This document shows, in pieces, positions 8,143-17,458 of a stretch of 64,000 nt of DNA. The stretch is from Streptomyces sp. NBC_01754. Lineage in GTDB: Bacteria > Actinomycetota > Actinomycetes > Streptomycetales > Streptomycetaceae. A program made the translations under genes and the position numbers. The notes beneath the pieces are model-generated. The model made no database searches, was not told the origin of the DNA, and worked only from the letters and a program-made list of their open reading frames with translations. Location of the stretch: assembly GCF_035918015.1 (NCBI RefSeq), contig NZ_CP109132.1, forward strand, positions 6,200,001-6,264,000, read 5' to 3'. The stretch's first letter is position 1. Each line of letters begins with the position of its first letter.

Positions 8143-9150
8143 TTGGAAGCTCTGCTGGTTCTGACGGAAAGTGAACGCTCGCAGCTTGCCGAAAGGCTGG
8201 AAACCATCGAGGTGAGTCCCTATGAGGACTACCTTGCATTCAGTGACCGCGTCTCCAAACTCGTGGTCGACGGTGGAGTTCCCGAACGGTTGCTCCGAGC
8301 GGCCGACCGGATCAGGGAAGAACGTACATCGGGAATTTCGGAGGCGCATGTCCTGCAGAACTGCCCGGTGGACGAAGACCTTCCGGAAATCGGCAACGAA
8401 GACCCCTCCGCCGAGAAGAAGAGCCGGAAGATCACGTTTATCGGCGAGGGATTCCTGGAGGTGCTGGCCCAGACCACCAGGACCCCGCTGCTGTCCTACG
8501 CGAACCGGTTCGGCGGGGACTTCTTCATCGACGTCATCGCCATCAACAAGTACCTGGGACAGCAGACCGGATACAACGGCGGCGAGGTCGTGTTCCACAA
8601 CGACCGTACGGCCCACCCCGTCCGGGCCGACTACATCACCCTGCTGGGCATGCGCTGCCCGCCCGGCGACCTGGTCTACACCGGCTTCGTCTCCGGCCGA
8701 CGGCTCCTGGCCGAGCTGTCACCACAGACGCAGCAGGTCCTCCGCGAGCCCTACTTCGTGACCCCGTTCGACGTGGTCTCCCGGGACGCCAACACCGAAC
8801 TCGACAGCACACCGGCGCATCCGATCCTGAGCGGGGTCTCCTCGCTGCGCTACCTCGATACCCACACCACCGCCGCCGTCAACGCGCCCGTCGAGGCCAA
8901 GGACGCCCTGCTGGCGCTGAAGAACGCGCTGACCCGGGTGCCCAAGCAGCGGCACCGCATGAAAGAGGGCGACGTGCTCACGTTCGCCAACCAGAACGCC
9001 CTGCACAACCGGGAGCAGATCGAGATCGAGGACTCCAGGCGTGCGCTCGGCCGGTGGCTGCTGAAGACCTACGCCTTCTCCGACCAGGCCGCCGCCGACG
9101 CGCACCGGGACGCCTGGATCGACGGCATCCCCGGCAAGGTCGGCGACTGA
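8143..9150 (+). CDS. Clavaminate-synthase-like Fe(II)/2-oxoglutarate dioxygenase
   Basis: The 335-residue protein belongs to the TauD/CAS-like oxygenases. The metal triad HxD...H is seen as FHNDRTAHP (His and Asp about residue 151) and the distal His in FANQNALHNRE, followed by the 2-oxoglutarate Arg in RRALGRWLLKTYAF. YANRFGGDFFIDVIAINKYLGQQTGYNGGEV matches clavaminate synthase/asparagine oxygenase types. It probably hydroxylates or desaturates an amino acid or a tethered amino acid. The start is a TTG at 8143 with GGGAG six bases upstream. It is the first gene of the large co-directional operon, so it is likely a tailoring enzyme of the cluster. Confidence 0.88.
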   Translation: MEALLVLTESERSQLAERLETIEVSPYEDYLAFSDRVSKLVVDGGVPERLLRAADRIREERTSGISEAHVLQNCPVDEDLPEIGNEDPSAEKKSRKITFIGEGFLEVLAQTTRTPLLSYANRFGGDFFIDVIAINKYLGQQTGYNGGEVVFHNDRTAHPVRADYITLLGMRCPPGDLVYTGFVSGRRLLAELSPQTQQVLREPYFVTPFDVVSRDANTELDSTPAHPILSGVSSLRYLDTHTTAAVNAPVEAKDALLALKNALTRVPKQRHRMKEGDVLTFANQNALHNREQIEIEDSRRALGRWLLKTYAFSDQAAADAHRDAWIDGIPGKVGD

Positions 9151-9188
9151 TCCGCTTCCCGCCACAGGACCGGAAGGAAAGGAAAAGC

Positions 9189-9581
9189 ATGTCGAAAAAA
9201 AACGGCACAGACGCACTTCCACAGCTGTACGGAGGCCTCCCCGGAAAATCGTTCGGCCCCGTGGACTACCAGTTCCAACCACTGGTCCGCGACGGGCGCA
9301 TCGGTGTGGAAATACATTCGCTGTACTCGACGCAGGAAACCGGCGCGGACGGTCCGGCAGCAGCCATCGTCCGCTACATGCCGAACGGGAACGCCCAACC
9401 GCACCGGCATCCCGGATACGAGATCATCTGGATTCTCGAGGGCGAGATCGAGACCGACGACGGAGTCTATCCGGCGGGCAGCCTGCTGGTCATGCCCCCT
9501 GACAGCGTCCACACCCCGCGCAGTCCGAAGGGCGCCGTCGGATTCGTCGTCTGGGAACAGCCGGTGCGGCCCGTTCAGTGA
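9189..9581 (+). CDS. Small cupin-domain protein
   Basis: The 130-residue single cupin has the metal-binding motif 1 (PHRHPGYEIIWILEGEIE) and motif 2 (GSLLVMPPDSVHTPRSP), giving the usual His/His/Glu/His ligands. The ATG at 9189 has AAGGAAAGGAAAAG upstream. In bacilysin-type pathways a cupin (BacB) isomerises the dihydro-hydroxyphenylpyruvate made by BacA. A BacA-like gene lies in this same operon, so an isomerase role is an attractive guess, but BacB is a double cupin and this is a monocupin. A simple dioxygenase or epimerase cannot be excluded. Confidence 0.8.
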   Translation: MSKKNGTDALPQLYGGLPGKSFGPVDYQFQPLVRDGRIGVEIHSLYSTQETGADGPAAAIVRYMPNGNAQPHRHPGYEIIWILEGEIETDDGVYPAGSLLVMPPDSVHTPRSPKGAVGFVVWEQPVRPVQ

Positions 9582-10065
9582 ACGGTCCGCCTGACCGAGG
9601 GTCGGCAGGAGTTCCACGGGAACGCCCTGACAACCCTCCTTGATCCAAGGAGTCCGAGAAATGACCAGGAAAGAACCGCGGCGCATCGAGATATTCGACA
9701 CGACGCTGCGCGACGGAGAACAGGCCCCCGGCAACGCCATGTCCTCCCAGGACAAACTCGATCTGGCTCTGCGGATCGAAGCTCTGGGCGTGGACATCAT
9801 CGAGGCGGGATTCCCGGCGTCCTCGTCCAACGACTTCGACGCCACCCAGGCGGTCTCCGCAGCGCTCAGCCGAGCCCGGGTGGCGACCCTCTCCCGGGCC
9901 CGCCGGGACGACGTCGAGACGGCGGTACAGGCCGCGGGCGGCAGCAACCACGTACTCCAGATCATGGGCACCGGCAGCGACATCCACCTGGAGCACAAGC
10001 TCGGCATCACCCGGCAGCAGGCGATTGAGGACGCCGTCGACGCGGCGCGGTTCGCCGCCTCCCTA

Positions 10066-11194
10066 GTGTCCTGAGTCGTAAGTCTGCGGGCGGTTATAGA
10101 GTGGGTTGATGCCTGGTCCGAAGCCGCTGTCGCTGGAGTTGTCCGATCACGAACGCCGGGTGCTGCGGGGCTGGTTGCGCAAGCAGACGGCGTCTCAGGC
10201 GTTGGTGCTGCGGTCGAGGATCGTGCTGGCGTGCGCGGAGGGCCGGCCGAACGCGCAGGTCGCGCAGGATCTCGGTGTCTCGCGGGAGACCGCACGCAAG
10301 TGGCGGGCCCGGTTCGCCGCGGACCGGCTGGAGGGCCTGGTGGACCGGCCCCGTTCGGGGGCGCCGCGAAAGATCACGGACGAGCAGGTCGAGGCGCTGG
10401 TCACCAGGACCCTGGATCAGGCGCCGCCGACGGGCGATTCGCACTGGTCGACGCGTTCGATGGCCGAGGCCGCAGGAATGTCGCAGTCGGCCGTCTCGCG
10501 GATCTGGCGGGCCTTCGGCCTCAAGCCGCACATCGTGGAGACCTGGAAGCTGTCGACCGACCCGCAGTTCGTGACCAAAGTCCGCGACGTGGTGGGCATC
10601 TACCTCTCCCCGCCCGAGAACGCGCTGGTCCTGGCGGTGGACGAGAAGTCGCAGATACAGGCCCTGGACCGGACCCAGCCAGTGCTGCCGATGGCCCCGG
10701 CCACGCCGGCGAAGATGACCCACGACTACGTCCGGCACGGCACGACCAGCCTGTTCGCGGCCCTGGACATCGCCTCCGGCTCGGTCATCGCCCAGCACTA
10801 CCGCCGCCATCGCCACCAGGAGTTCCTCCGCTTCCTGAAGGTCATCGACGCCGCCGTCCCCAAGAACCTCGAACTCCACCTGATCCTGGACAACTACGCC
10901 ACCCACAAAACCGAGCCGGTCAAGAAGTGGCTGCAGCGGCACCCCCGCTTCCACCTGCACTTCACCCCCACCTCCGCCTCATGGCTCAACCTCGTCGAGC
11001 GCTGGTTCGCCGAACTGACCTGCCGCAAACTCCGCCGCTCGGCCCACCGCAGCGTCGTCGAACTCGAACGCGACATCCGCCGCTGGATCAACGAGTGGAA
11101 CAAGAACCCCAAGCCGTTCATCTGGACGAAGACCGCCGACGACATCCTCGACACCCTCGCCGCATACTGCACACGAATTAACGACTCAGGACAC
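10066..11194 (+). mobile_element. IS630-family element, copy 2 (1129 bp, intact)
   Basis: The same 14-bp terminal inverted repeats as copy 1 are flanked by TA at 10064-10065 and 11195-11196. It inserted into CTAG within the homocitrate-synthase-like gene. It is inserted in the sense orientation of the operon, so transposase and downstream genes are read from the same strand. Only a few substitutions and one indel separate it from copy 1, implying recent transposition. Confidence 0.96.
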
Positions 11195-11197
11195 TAG
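10109..11197 (+). CDS. IS630-family transposase (intact)
   Basis: The 362-residue transposase has an N-terminal HTH (NAQVAQDLGVSRETARKWRARF, residues about 45-70) and a second HTH-like region (AEAAGMSQSAVSRIWRAFGLKP). The DDE catalytic core follows, with the first Asp in ALVLAVDEKSQIQALDRTQP, the second in LHLILDNYATHKT and the Glu in SWLNLVERWFAELT. I chose the ATG at 10109 (MPGPKPLSLEL); a TTG lies one codon upstream. The stop codon TAG is made of the duplicated target TA plus the next host base, so the reading frame runs to the very end of the element. It should be active and can act on both copies. Confidence 0.95.
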   Translation: MPGPKPLSLELSDHERRVLRGWLRKQTASQALVLRSRIVLACAEGRPNAQVAQDLGVSRETARKWRARFAADRLEGLVDRPRSGAPRKITDEQVEALVTRTLDQAPPTGDSHWSTRSMAEAAGMSQSAVSRIWRAFGLKPHIVETWKLSTDPQFVTKVRDVVGIYLSPPENALVLAVDEKSQIQALDRTQPVLPMAPATPAKMTHDYVRHGTTSLFAALDIASGSVIAQHYRRHRHQEFLRFLKVIDAAVPKNLELHLILDNYATHKTEPVKKWLQRHPRFHLHFTPTSASWLNLVERWFAELTCRKLRRSAHRSVVELERDIRRWINEWNKNPKPFIWTKTADDILDTLAAYCTRINDSGH

Positions 11198-11974
11198 GGG
11201 TGGAGACCGTGGCGGTGGGCATCGAGGACGCCACCCGCGGCGACCTCGGTTATCTGCAACAGCTCACCGAGCGGGCGGTGGAGGCCGGAGCCCGCTACAT
11301 TCCCGTCGCCGACACCTCCGGATGCGCGTCCCCCGCCGAGTTCGGCGACCTCATCGCCCGGATCCGCGCGTGGGCGCCCGCCCCGGTGCGCATCGGTGTG
11401 CACTGCCACAACGACTTCGGTGTCGCGACCGCCAACGCCATCGCAGGCCTGGAGGCCGGCGCCGACGACGTCCAGGTAACGGTCGGCGGCATCGGCGAGC
11501 GCGCCGGCAACACCGCCATGGAGGAGGTCTGCGCCTTCCTCGCGTACAAGGGCGAGCAGATCGGCCTGTACTCCACGGCTGATCTGGCGGGCATCTACGG
11601 CGTCTACAACCGCCTCCGCGAGATCATCCGGCTGGAGGAGCCGCGCAACAAGGCGATCTTCGGCAAATACGCGTTCGGCACGGCGGCGGGAATCCACCAG
11701 GCGGGCATGCTCCGCAACCCGGCGACGTACGAGTACGTCGAGCCGGCCCGGTTCGGCAGGGAGCGCAGCTTGCTGATCAGCAGGCACTCCGGCCGGGCGG
11801 TGCTGCGCCACCTCCTGGGCGAACTGGGTCTGGAGATCGACAAGGCCAAACTGGACGAGATCTACCGCACGTACATCTTCGAGCGCGCCGAGAGCGACTG
11901 CGAGGACATCTCCGTCCTCCGCGAGCGCCTGGCGGCCGACCTGGCTCCCGTGCCCGGCTGATCGGGGCACGGGA

Positions 11975-12301
11975 GTGATCAGCCACATCGTCTGCTTCCG
12001 GTTCCTTCCGGGCATCACCTGGGACGACCCCCGGGCCGTGGAGGCCGAACGCATCTCGCGCGGACACCCCCGCCACATCCCCGAGATCCGGTCCTGGTCG
12101 GTCGGACGCAACACCACCCCCCGTGAGGCGGCCCACGACTTCGCCGTCATCGGCCTGTTCACGGACCGGGCCGCGCTGGAGAGGTACCAGAGCCACCCGG
12201 ACCACCAACGCGGAGTGCGTGCCTGGAAGGAGCTGAGCACCTGGGTGGTGGTCGATCTCGACCGATCCGAGGGCGCGCTGCTCGGCGAGCCGGCCGGATG
12301 A
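11975..12301 (+). CDS. Dabb (stress-responsive A/B barrel) domain protein
   Basis: The 108-residue protein with HIVCFRFLPGIT at the start, GRNTTPREAAHDFAVIGLFTDRAALERYQSHPDH in the middle and the C-terminal WVVVDL strand is a dimeric alpha/beta-barrel (Dabb) fold. Family members include small polyketide cyclases and proteins of unknown role. It starts at a GTG (11975) with GGGAG just upstream, 13 bp after the end of the interrupted synthase gene, and belongs to the same operon. In biosynthetic clusters Dabb proteins can catalyse cyclisation or isomerisation; no specific function can be read from this sequence. Confidence 0.82.
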   Translation: MISHIVCFRFLPGITWDDPRAVEAERISRGHPRHIPEIRSWSVGRNTTPREAAHDFAVIGLFTDRAALERYQSHPDHQRGVRAWKELSTWVVVDLDRSEGALLGEPAG

Positions 12302-12385
12302 GCCCCGGGGCCTTCGGCCCCACACCGGGGGCGGCCTCCCGCCGGTCCTCGCCGACCTCAACGACAACCGACCGAAAGGACAACG

Positions 12386-13801
12386 GTGTTCACCCTCTTC
12401 AGGCCGGAGCTCGCGGCCTACGCCCAGGACGCCCTGGCGGAGCAGCGACGGCTCCACGACGGAGGCTGGTCGCCCGGGGAGCTGCACTCGCTCCAGATGC
12501 AGCGTGCGGCGGAGACCATCCGTTACGTCCGGGCGAACTCGGCGTTCTACGCCGACCGGTTGAGCGGCGTCACGCTGCCGCCGGCCGGGCCGATCAGCCC
12601 CCGGGACTTCGCCGCGGTGCCGTTCACGACCAAGGACGATCTGCGCGCGGACCTGTTCGACGTCATGTCGCAGCCGATCGACGGGGCCTGGGTCTATTAC
12701 GAGACGACCGGAACGACCGGCCGGGCCACCCCGTGCCCCCGCGACGAGCGAGACTCCATCGTCAACAACACGGCCCTGACCCTGGCCTACGAGGGCATAT
12801 TCGCCCAGCACGGCGAGCGCCACGTCGTCGCCGTCATGGGGCCCACCGAACTCCACTCGACCGGGGACACCTTCGGCGACGTACTGCGCAACCTGGGCCA
12901 CACCGTCGTCAAGATGTGGCCCCACTCGCCGGTCGTCGGATTCCCGCGTGCGCTGGCCCTCCTCGAACAGCTCGGCGTCACCGCACTCGTCTGCACCCCC
13001 GGCATGGCCATCTCGCTGGCCAAGGCGGCCCGCGCCGCCGGAATCGACATCCACAGCCGCCTGGGCGTCCGGCTCATTCTCACCCTCGGGGAGCTCACCT
13101 CGCCCGCCATGCTCGACAATCTGGGCGCACTGTGGTCGGCCACCGTCTACAACTGCATGTACGCCTCCCAGGAGGCGTCGATCATGGCCGCCTGCCACGC
13201 CGACGGCCGACTGCACACCGTCCCGCTGAACAACCACATCGAGGTTATCGACCCCGACACCGGGCGGGCGGTCGAGGCGGTGGGCGGAGTACGGGAGGGC
13301 GAGCTCGTCGTCACACATCTGTACCGGGGGGCCAAGCCCCTGGTGCGGTACCGCACCGGCGACATGGTCCGGCTCTACACGGAGCCCGGTTCGGTCTCCG
13401 AGGTGATGCAGCCGATCGGCCGGAGCCGGGACGCACTGCGCCTCGCCGGACGACGGGTGAGCGCGTTCGACCTCGAACAGACACTGTTCACCCATATCCG
13501 CGGTGTCATCGACTACTTCCTCTTCATCGACGAGGTCGACGGCCAGGACCTCGTCACCGTCAACCTCGAACCCGCCGATGAGGCGGCCGGTCCAGGCATC
13601 GACCGCGTGGCGATCGAGCGGGCCGTCGCGGACGCCTTCGACGTCGCCTGCCAGGTCGTGCTTGGCTCCATGGACGCGATCACCAGCACGGGCGCGATGG
13701 TCAGCTGGAAGGCCGCGCGCATCCACGACAGGCGCGGCGCCGACGCGGAGCCCGAGCGCGTGGCCGCCCTGGCGATCGCCGCGGGGCGTGGGACGCGATG
13801 A
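12386..13801 (+). CDS. Phenylacetate-CoA ligase/F390-synthetase-like adenylate-forming enzyme
   Basis: The 471-residue protein resembles PaaK-type AMP-dependent ligases. YYETTGTTGRATPCPRDE matches the AMP/phosphate-binding loop, VYNCMYASQEASIMAACH the substrate/adenine region, and VTHLYRGAKPLVRYRTGDMVRL the hinge-side motif with the conserved R/Y-RTGD. It activates a carboxylic acid as acyl-AMP, often then as a CoA thioester. GTG at 12386 is preceded by GAAAGGA. It is translationally coupled to the aminotransferase that follows. A likely substrate is the carboxylate made by this pathway, but the acid is not identifiable. Confidence 0.88.
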   Translation: MFTLFRPELAAYAQDALAEQRRLHDGGWSPGELHSLQMQRAAETIRYVRANSAFYADRLSGVTLPPAGPISPRDFAAVPFTTKDDLRADLFDVMSQPIDGAWVYYETTGTTGRATPCPRDERDSIVNNTALTLAYEGIFAQHGERHVVAVMGPTELHSTGDTFGDVLRNLGHTVVKMWPHSPVVGFPRALALLEQLGVTALVCTPGMAISLAKAARAAGIDIHSRLGVRLILTLGELTSPAMLDNLGALWSATVYNCMYASQEASIMAACHADGRLHTVPLNNHIEVIDPDTGRAVEAVGGVREGELVVTHLYRGAKPLVRYRTGDMVRLYTEPGSVSEVMQPIGRSRDALRLAGRRVSAFDLEQTLFTHIRGVIDYFLFIDEVDGQDLVTVNLEPADEAAGPGIDRVAIERAVADAFDVACQVVLGSMDAITSTGAMVSWKAARIHDRRGADAEPERVAALAIAAGRGTR

Positions 13802-14751
13802 CCACGACCGCCGTGGCCGCGCCCCGGCTCGCCTTCCACGACGGGGACTTCGTCCGCGCCGACAGCGTAGCCCTGCCCCTGAGCACCCAGGCCCTGCACT
13901 ACGGCACCGGTGTCTTCGAGGGCATCCGCGCCTACGCCCAGGAAGGCACCGCCGGGCTGTCGGTCTTCCGGCTCCGGGAGCACCTGGAACGCCTGCAGCG
14001 CTCCGCCGACGCACTGCGGATCCGGCTGCCCCTGACCACGGACCGCATGGCCGACGTCGTCCTGGACCTGCTCCGGCGCAACGGCAGCGATGGCGACACC
14101 TACATCCGCCCGCTCGCCTACAAGCTCGCGCTCGAACCAGGCACCCCCTTCGGCGTCCGGTTGAGCGGGGTCTCCGCGCAGTTCACGCTCACCACGGTGC
14201 GGATGGGGTCCTACGTCCCGAGCGAGGGTCTGCGCTGCAAGGTGAGCACCTTCCGGCGCGTGCCCACCGTGAGCATCCCGTCGGCGGCCAAGATCACCGG
14301 CACGTACGCCAACAACGCCCTGGCCGTGGAGGAGGCGCACGCCGACGGATGTGACGACGCGCTGATGCTCGGTCTCGACGGCAACCTCACCGAGGCGAGC
14401 ACGTCCAACGTGTTCGTGGTCGGCCGGGACGGTGGCATCGCGACGCCCCCCGTCACCGCCGACATCCTGCCCGGCATCACCAGGGCCACAGCGATCGAGC
14501 TGCTGGAGCGCGAGTTCGGCCTGCCGGTGGCGCAGCGGCCGGTGGGCCGGGCCGAACTGGTCGACTCCCAGGAGGTGTTCACCACCGGTACGGGTGTGGA
14601 GGTCTGTCCCGTCACCTCGATCGATCACCGCCCGGTCGGCACGGGCCGGGCCGGGGCCCTGACCCTGCGACTCCGTGATGTCTACACCGAGGTGGTACGG
14701 GGACGACGCCCCGCCTACGCCACCTGGCTCACACCCGTCCCGCCCCGATGA
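13798..14751 (+). CDS. Branched-chain-amino-acid-type aminotransferase (class IV PLP)
   Basis: The 317-residue class IV transaminase has LHYGTGVFEGIRAY at residues about 33-46, the PLP lysine in IPSAAKITGTYANNALAVEEA (about 165) and DGNLTEASTSNVFVV for cofactor phosphate binding. Fold and length match IlvE. It overlaps the previous stop codon (ATGA) and presumably aminates the 2-oxo acid produced by the LeuACD-like steps. A housekeeping branched-chain role is less likely, given the setting among chorismate-derived genes. Reaction direction and substrate are inferred from context. Confidence 0.9.
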   Translation: MTTTAVAAPRLAFHDGDFVRADSVALPLSTQALHYGTGVFEGIRAYAQEGTAGLSVFRLREHLERLQRSADALRIRLPLTTDRMADVVLDLLRRNGSDGDTYIRPLAYKLALEPGTPFGVRLSGVSAQFTLTTVRMGSYVPSEGLRCKVSTFRRVPTVSIPSAAKITGTYANNALAVEEAHADGCDDALMLGLDGNLTEASTSNVFVVGRDGGIATPPVTADILPGITRATAIELLEREFGLPVAQRPVGRAELVDSQEVFTTGTGVEVCPVTSIDHRPVGTGRAGALTLRLRDVYTEVVRGRRPAYATWLTPVPPR

Positions 14752-14795
14752 ACTCCCACGACCTGCTTCCCGCAGGCACCGGTGGAAGGAAGACA

Positions 14796-15410
14796 GTGCA
14801 GCAACCGACAGACCAGAAGTTCCTGGACATCTCCATGCCCACGACGGCGAGGGGATGGAAGGTGGCCACCCTGGGGCCGGCCGGCACGAGCAGCGAACTG
14901 GCGGCCAAGCATCTCATCGCGCGGCTTCCCGGCGACGCCGTCGAACAGACCCCCGAGCTGTTCCACAGCTACGAGTCGGCGTCCAGGGCGGTACTCCAGG
15001 GCGCGGCCGACTTGCTGGTGGTGGCCAACGCCTACGCCAACGTGTCCGAGTTCTACATGGACACGGAGCTCAGCCTGATCGGCGCCTACCACTACCGGAC
15101 CCCCCTGTACGGCATCGCGGTAGTGCCCAGCAGCGCTCCGTCCGGGCCGGTCCGGATCGCCAGCCACCCCGCCCCCGTACCGCTGATCGAGCAGCTGCTG
15201 CCGAAGGAGATGAGCGTCAAGGAGATCGTCCTGATTGATTCCACCAGCGCGGCCGCGCTCGCCGCACGGGCCGGCCGGGTCGAGGCGGCGCTCACCACAG
15301 CGCCCTCGGCCGAGCGGTACGGCCTCGAGTTCATCTCCGAAACCCGGCCCATCGACATGCTCTGGTCCGTCTTCCGCCTCACCCGGGCCGTCGAGACGGT
15401 GGCGGCCTGA
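14796..15410 (+). CDS. BacA-like prephenate decarboxylase (prephenate-dehydratase-like fold)
   Basis: The GTG at 14796 follows GGAAGGA and gives 204 residues, the usual BacA length; the ATG at 14748 would add 16 residues. The sequence shows [18 protein letters not shown] at the start, then [46 protein letters not shown] and a C-terminal [15 protein letters not shown]...DMLWSVF. These align from memory with BacA, the non-aromatising prephenate decarboxylase of bacilysin, rather than with PheA, whose Thr-Arg-Phe catalytic motif and ACT domain are absent. It would turn prephenate into dihydro-4-hydroxyphenylpyruvate. A chorismate mutase in the same operon would supply prephenate. Confidence 0.75.
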   Translation: MQQPTDQKFLDISMPTTARGWKVATLGPAGTSSELAAKHLIARLPGDAVEQTPELFHSYESASRAVLQGAADLLVVANAYANVSEFYMDTELSLIGAYHYRTPLYGIAVVPSSAPSGPVRIASHPAPVPLIEQLLPKEMSVKEIVLIDSTSAAALAARAGRVEAALTTAPSAERYGLEFISETRPIDMLWSVFRLTRAVETVAA

Positions 15411-15411
15411 G

Positions 15412-16809
15412 GTGGGAAGGACTCTCGCCGAGAAGATCTGGTCCCAGCACGTCGTGCGGACCCTGGACGACGGCGCTGATCTGCTCTATGTCGATCTGCA
15501 CGTCCTGCACGAGGTCAACACTCCACGAGCTTTCGACGACCTGAGGGCGTCCGGCAGAACGGTCCGCCGCCCCGACCGCACCCTCGCCGTCGAGGACCAC
15601 AACACCCCGACGAGGAAAGGCGCACTGGAGGACCTGGCCGGACGGCGGCAGCGCGAGCTGATCCGCGCCAACTGCGCCGAGTTCTCCATCCCGCTCCACC
15701 GGCTGGGCGACGCGGACCAGGGGATCGTGCACGTCATCGTCCCCGAACTCGGCCTCGCCCAGCCGGGGATGACGATCGTCTGCTGTGACTCGCACACCTC
15801 GACGCTCGGCGCCCTGGGCGTGCTCGCCTTCGGGATCGGCACGGGCCAGGTCGAGCATGTCCTCGCCACCCAGACACTGCCCGTGCACCGGCCGGGGAAC
15901 CTCGCCGTAGAGGTCTCCGGAGCGCTGCCCGACGGGGCCACCCCCAAGGACCTGGCGCTGGCGCTGATCGCACAGATCGGTACCGGGGGCGGACAGGGCA
16001 GCATCATCGAGTATCGCGGCGAGGCCGTCCGCGGGCTGTCCGTGGAAGGCCGGATGACGCTCTGCAACATGAGCATCGAAGCCGGCTCACGGGCGGGCCT
16101 GGTGGCTGCCGACGACACGACGATCGACTACCTGCGCGGCCGGCTGGAAGCCCAGGGCCGGGCCGAGGTGTTCGCTGAGGCGGAACCGCGATGGCGCGCG
16201 ATGCGCAGCGACGACGACGCCCGGTTCGATCTCGTCGTGCACATCGACGCCGACGCCGTCGGCCCCAGGGTCTCCTGGGGGACCAACCCGGCGCAGAGCC
16301 TGCTGATCGACGGATCGATCCCCACCAGGGCGGACTTCGCGACAGAGGAGGAGTGGGCCTCGGCCCGGCGGTCCCTGGACTACATGGGCCTGCGCCCCGG
16401 CCAGGCCGTGCGGGACCTCGCGGTGAGCACCGTCTTCCTCGGCTCCTGCACCAACGTGCGGATCGAGGACCTGCGGGACGCAGCGTCCGTCCTCGCCGGG
16501 CGCCAGGTGGCCGACGGCGTGCACCTGCTGATCGTCGCGGGATCCGCCGCGGTCCGGCGGCAGGCCCAGGCCGAAGGGCTGGACAAGGTGTTCGACGAGG
16601 CCGGCGCCGACTTCCGCGAAGGCGCGGGCTGCTCCATGTGCTGCGCCCTGAACGAGGACCGCCTCGCCCCGGGCGAACGCGCCGCGTCCACCAGCAACCG
16701 CAACTTCGAAGGGCGCCAGGGCAAGCAGTCCAGGACCCACCTGGTCTCACCGCGCGTCGCGGCGGCCACAGCGGTCTCCGGCCGCCTCACCACACCGGAG
16801 GACCTGTGA
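15412..16809 (+). CDS. leuC: LeuC-like isomerase large subunit (3-isopropylmalate dehydratase paralogue)
   Basis: The 465-residue aconitase-family large subunit begins [15 protein letters not shown]...[18 protein letters not shown] from the GTG at 15412, two bases after the previous stop. The [4Fe-4S] cysteines are in [14 protein letters not shown] and [21 protein letters not shown] lies near the end. With the LeuD-like subunit encoded next it would isomerise a 2-substituted malate to the 3-substituted one after the homocitrate-synthase-like step. No leuB is in the cluster, so a genomic isopropylmalate dehydrogenase would have to finish the homologation. It is a pathway paralogue rather than the leucine enzyme (inference from context). 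Confidence 0.93.
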   Translation: MGRTLAEKIWSQHVVRTLDDGADLLYVDLHVLHEVNTPRAFDDLRASGRTVRRPDRTLAVEDHNTPTRKGALEDLAGRRQRELIRANCAEFSIPLHRLGDADQGIVHVIVPELGLAQPGMTIVCCDSHTSTLGALGVLAFGIGTGQVEHVLATQTLPVHRPGNLAVEVSGALPDGATPKDLALALIAQIGTGGGQGSIIEYRGEAVRGLSVEGRMTLCNMSIEAGSRAGLVAADDTTIDYLRGRLEAQGRAEVFAEAEPRWRAMRSDDDARFDLVVHIDADAVGPRVSWGTNPAQSLLIDGSIPTRADFATEEEWASARRSLDYMGLRPGQAVRDLAVSTVFLGSCTNVRIEDLRDAASVLAGRQVADGVHLLIVAGSAAVRRQAQAEGLDKVFDEAGADFREGAGCSMCCALNEDRLAPGERAASTSNRNFEGRQGKQSRTHLVSPRVAAATAVSGRLTTPEDL

Positions 16810-17396
16810 GCGAGCCCGCCCACCGCAGCGGGACGGCGGTCCCGCTGCGACGCGACGACGTGGACACCGACCAGCTCGCCCCGGCCCGGTTCGTCCCCTA
16901 CTTCCGGCCGAACGGCTTCACGAACATCCTGTTCGCGGACTGGCGGGCGGACCCGGCGTTCGTCCTCAACCAGCCCGCCCACCAGGGTGCGACCGTCCTG
17001 GTCGCCGGCCGCGACTTCGGGACCGGATCCTCACGCGAATCGGCCGTCTGGGCGCTGCAGAGCGCGGGCTTCGAGGTGATCGTCGCCAGCCGCTTCGGCG
17101 ACATCTTCCGGGGCAACGCCACCATGCGGGGCCTGTGGACGGCCGAGATCGACCACGACGTGATCGAGCGGCTGTGGACCGCGATCGAAGCCGATCCCTG
17201 GCTGCCCGTCACCGTCGACCTGGCAGCCCGGCGACTGACCTGCGGAGCGGTGGAGAGCCCGCTGCGCATCGACGAGCCGCTGCTGCGCCGCCTGCTGAAG
17301 CCGGGAGACCCGATCGCTGAGACGCTCACCCGTCTCACCGAGATCGCAGCGTACGAAGCAGCCGCTGACGGGCATCGCCGAACCGGCCCGGTCTGA
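16806..17396 (+). CDS. leuD: LeuD-like isomerase small subunit
   Basis: The 196-residue swivelling subunit has [14 protein letters not shown] at the start, [38 protein letters not shown] for substrate binding, and family-typical length. It starts at a GTG overlapping the leuC stop (GTGA), which ensures stoichiometric synthesis of the two subunits. The complex should act in the cytoplasm on a malate-type intermediate of the cluster. Confidence 0.93.
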   Translation: MSEPAHRSGTAVPLRRDDVDTDQLAPARFVPYFRPNGFTNILFADWRADPAFVLNQPAHQGATVLVAGRDFGTGSSRESAVWALQSAGFEVIVASRFGDIFRGNATMRGLWTAEIDHDVIERLWTAIEADPWLPVTVDLAARRLTCGAVESPLRIDEPLLRRLLKPGDPIAETLTRLTEIAAYEAAADGHRRTGPV

Positions 17397-17458
17397 CTGC
17401 GGCCGTCCGGCGCCGATGTCCCCGTTTTCCTTCCCGCACCCTCCGGAAAAGGTCATTG

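Larger units (their letters stand above)
9661..11961 (+). pseudogene. Homocitrate/2-isopropylmalate-synthase-like enzyme, interrupted by IS630
   Basis: The 5' part (9661-10065) encodes EIFDTTLRDGEQAPGNAM and EAGFPASSSNDF; the 3' part (11197-11961) encodes VGIEDATRGDL, VADTSGC, HCHNDFGVATANAIAG, GIGERAGNTAMEE and IHQAGML. These are the HMGL-like acyl-CoA/2-oxo-acid condensing core with its metal His residues. Removing 10066-11196 (the element plus one TA) joins ...RFAASL to GVETVAVG... in frame, giving a 389-residue protein the size of NifV/homocitrate synthase, without the LeuA regulatory domain. It would condense acetyl-CoA with a 2-oxo acid, the first step of a leucine-type chain extension together with leuC/leuD downstream. 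As sequenced it is disrupted. Confidence 0.93.

Noticed and set aside
14748..15410. Prephenate dehydratase (PheA)
   Set aside because: Only about 204 residues; there is no ACT domain and no Thr-Arg-Phe catalytic motif, and the C-terminal pattern resembles BacA.
15412..17396. Primary leucine biosynthesis operon (leuCD)
   Set aside because: The subunits are embedded by overlapping starts among chorismate-derived and tailoring genes, no leuB or full-length leuA with regulatory domain is present, and the condensing enzyme has NifV-like length. Pathway paralogues fit better.
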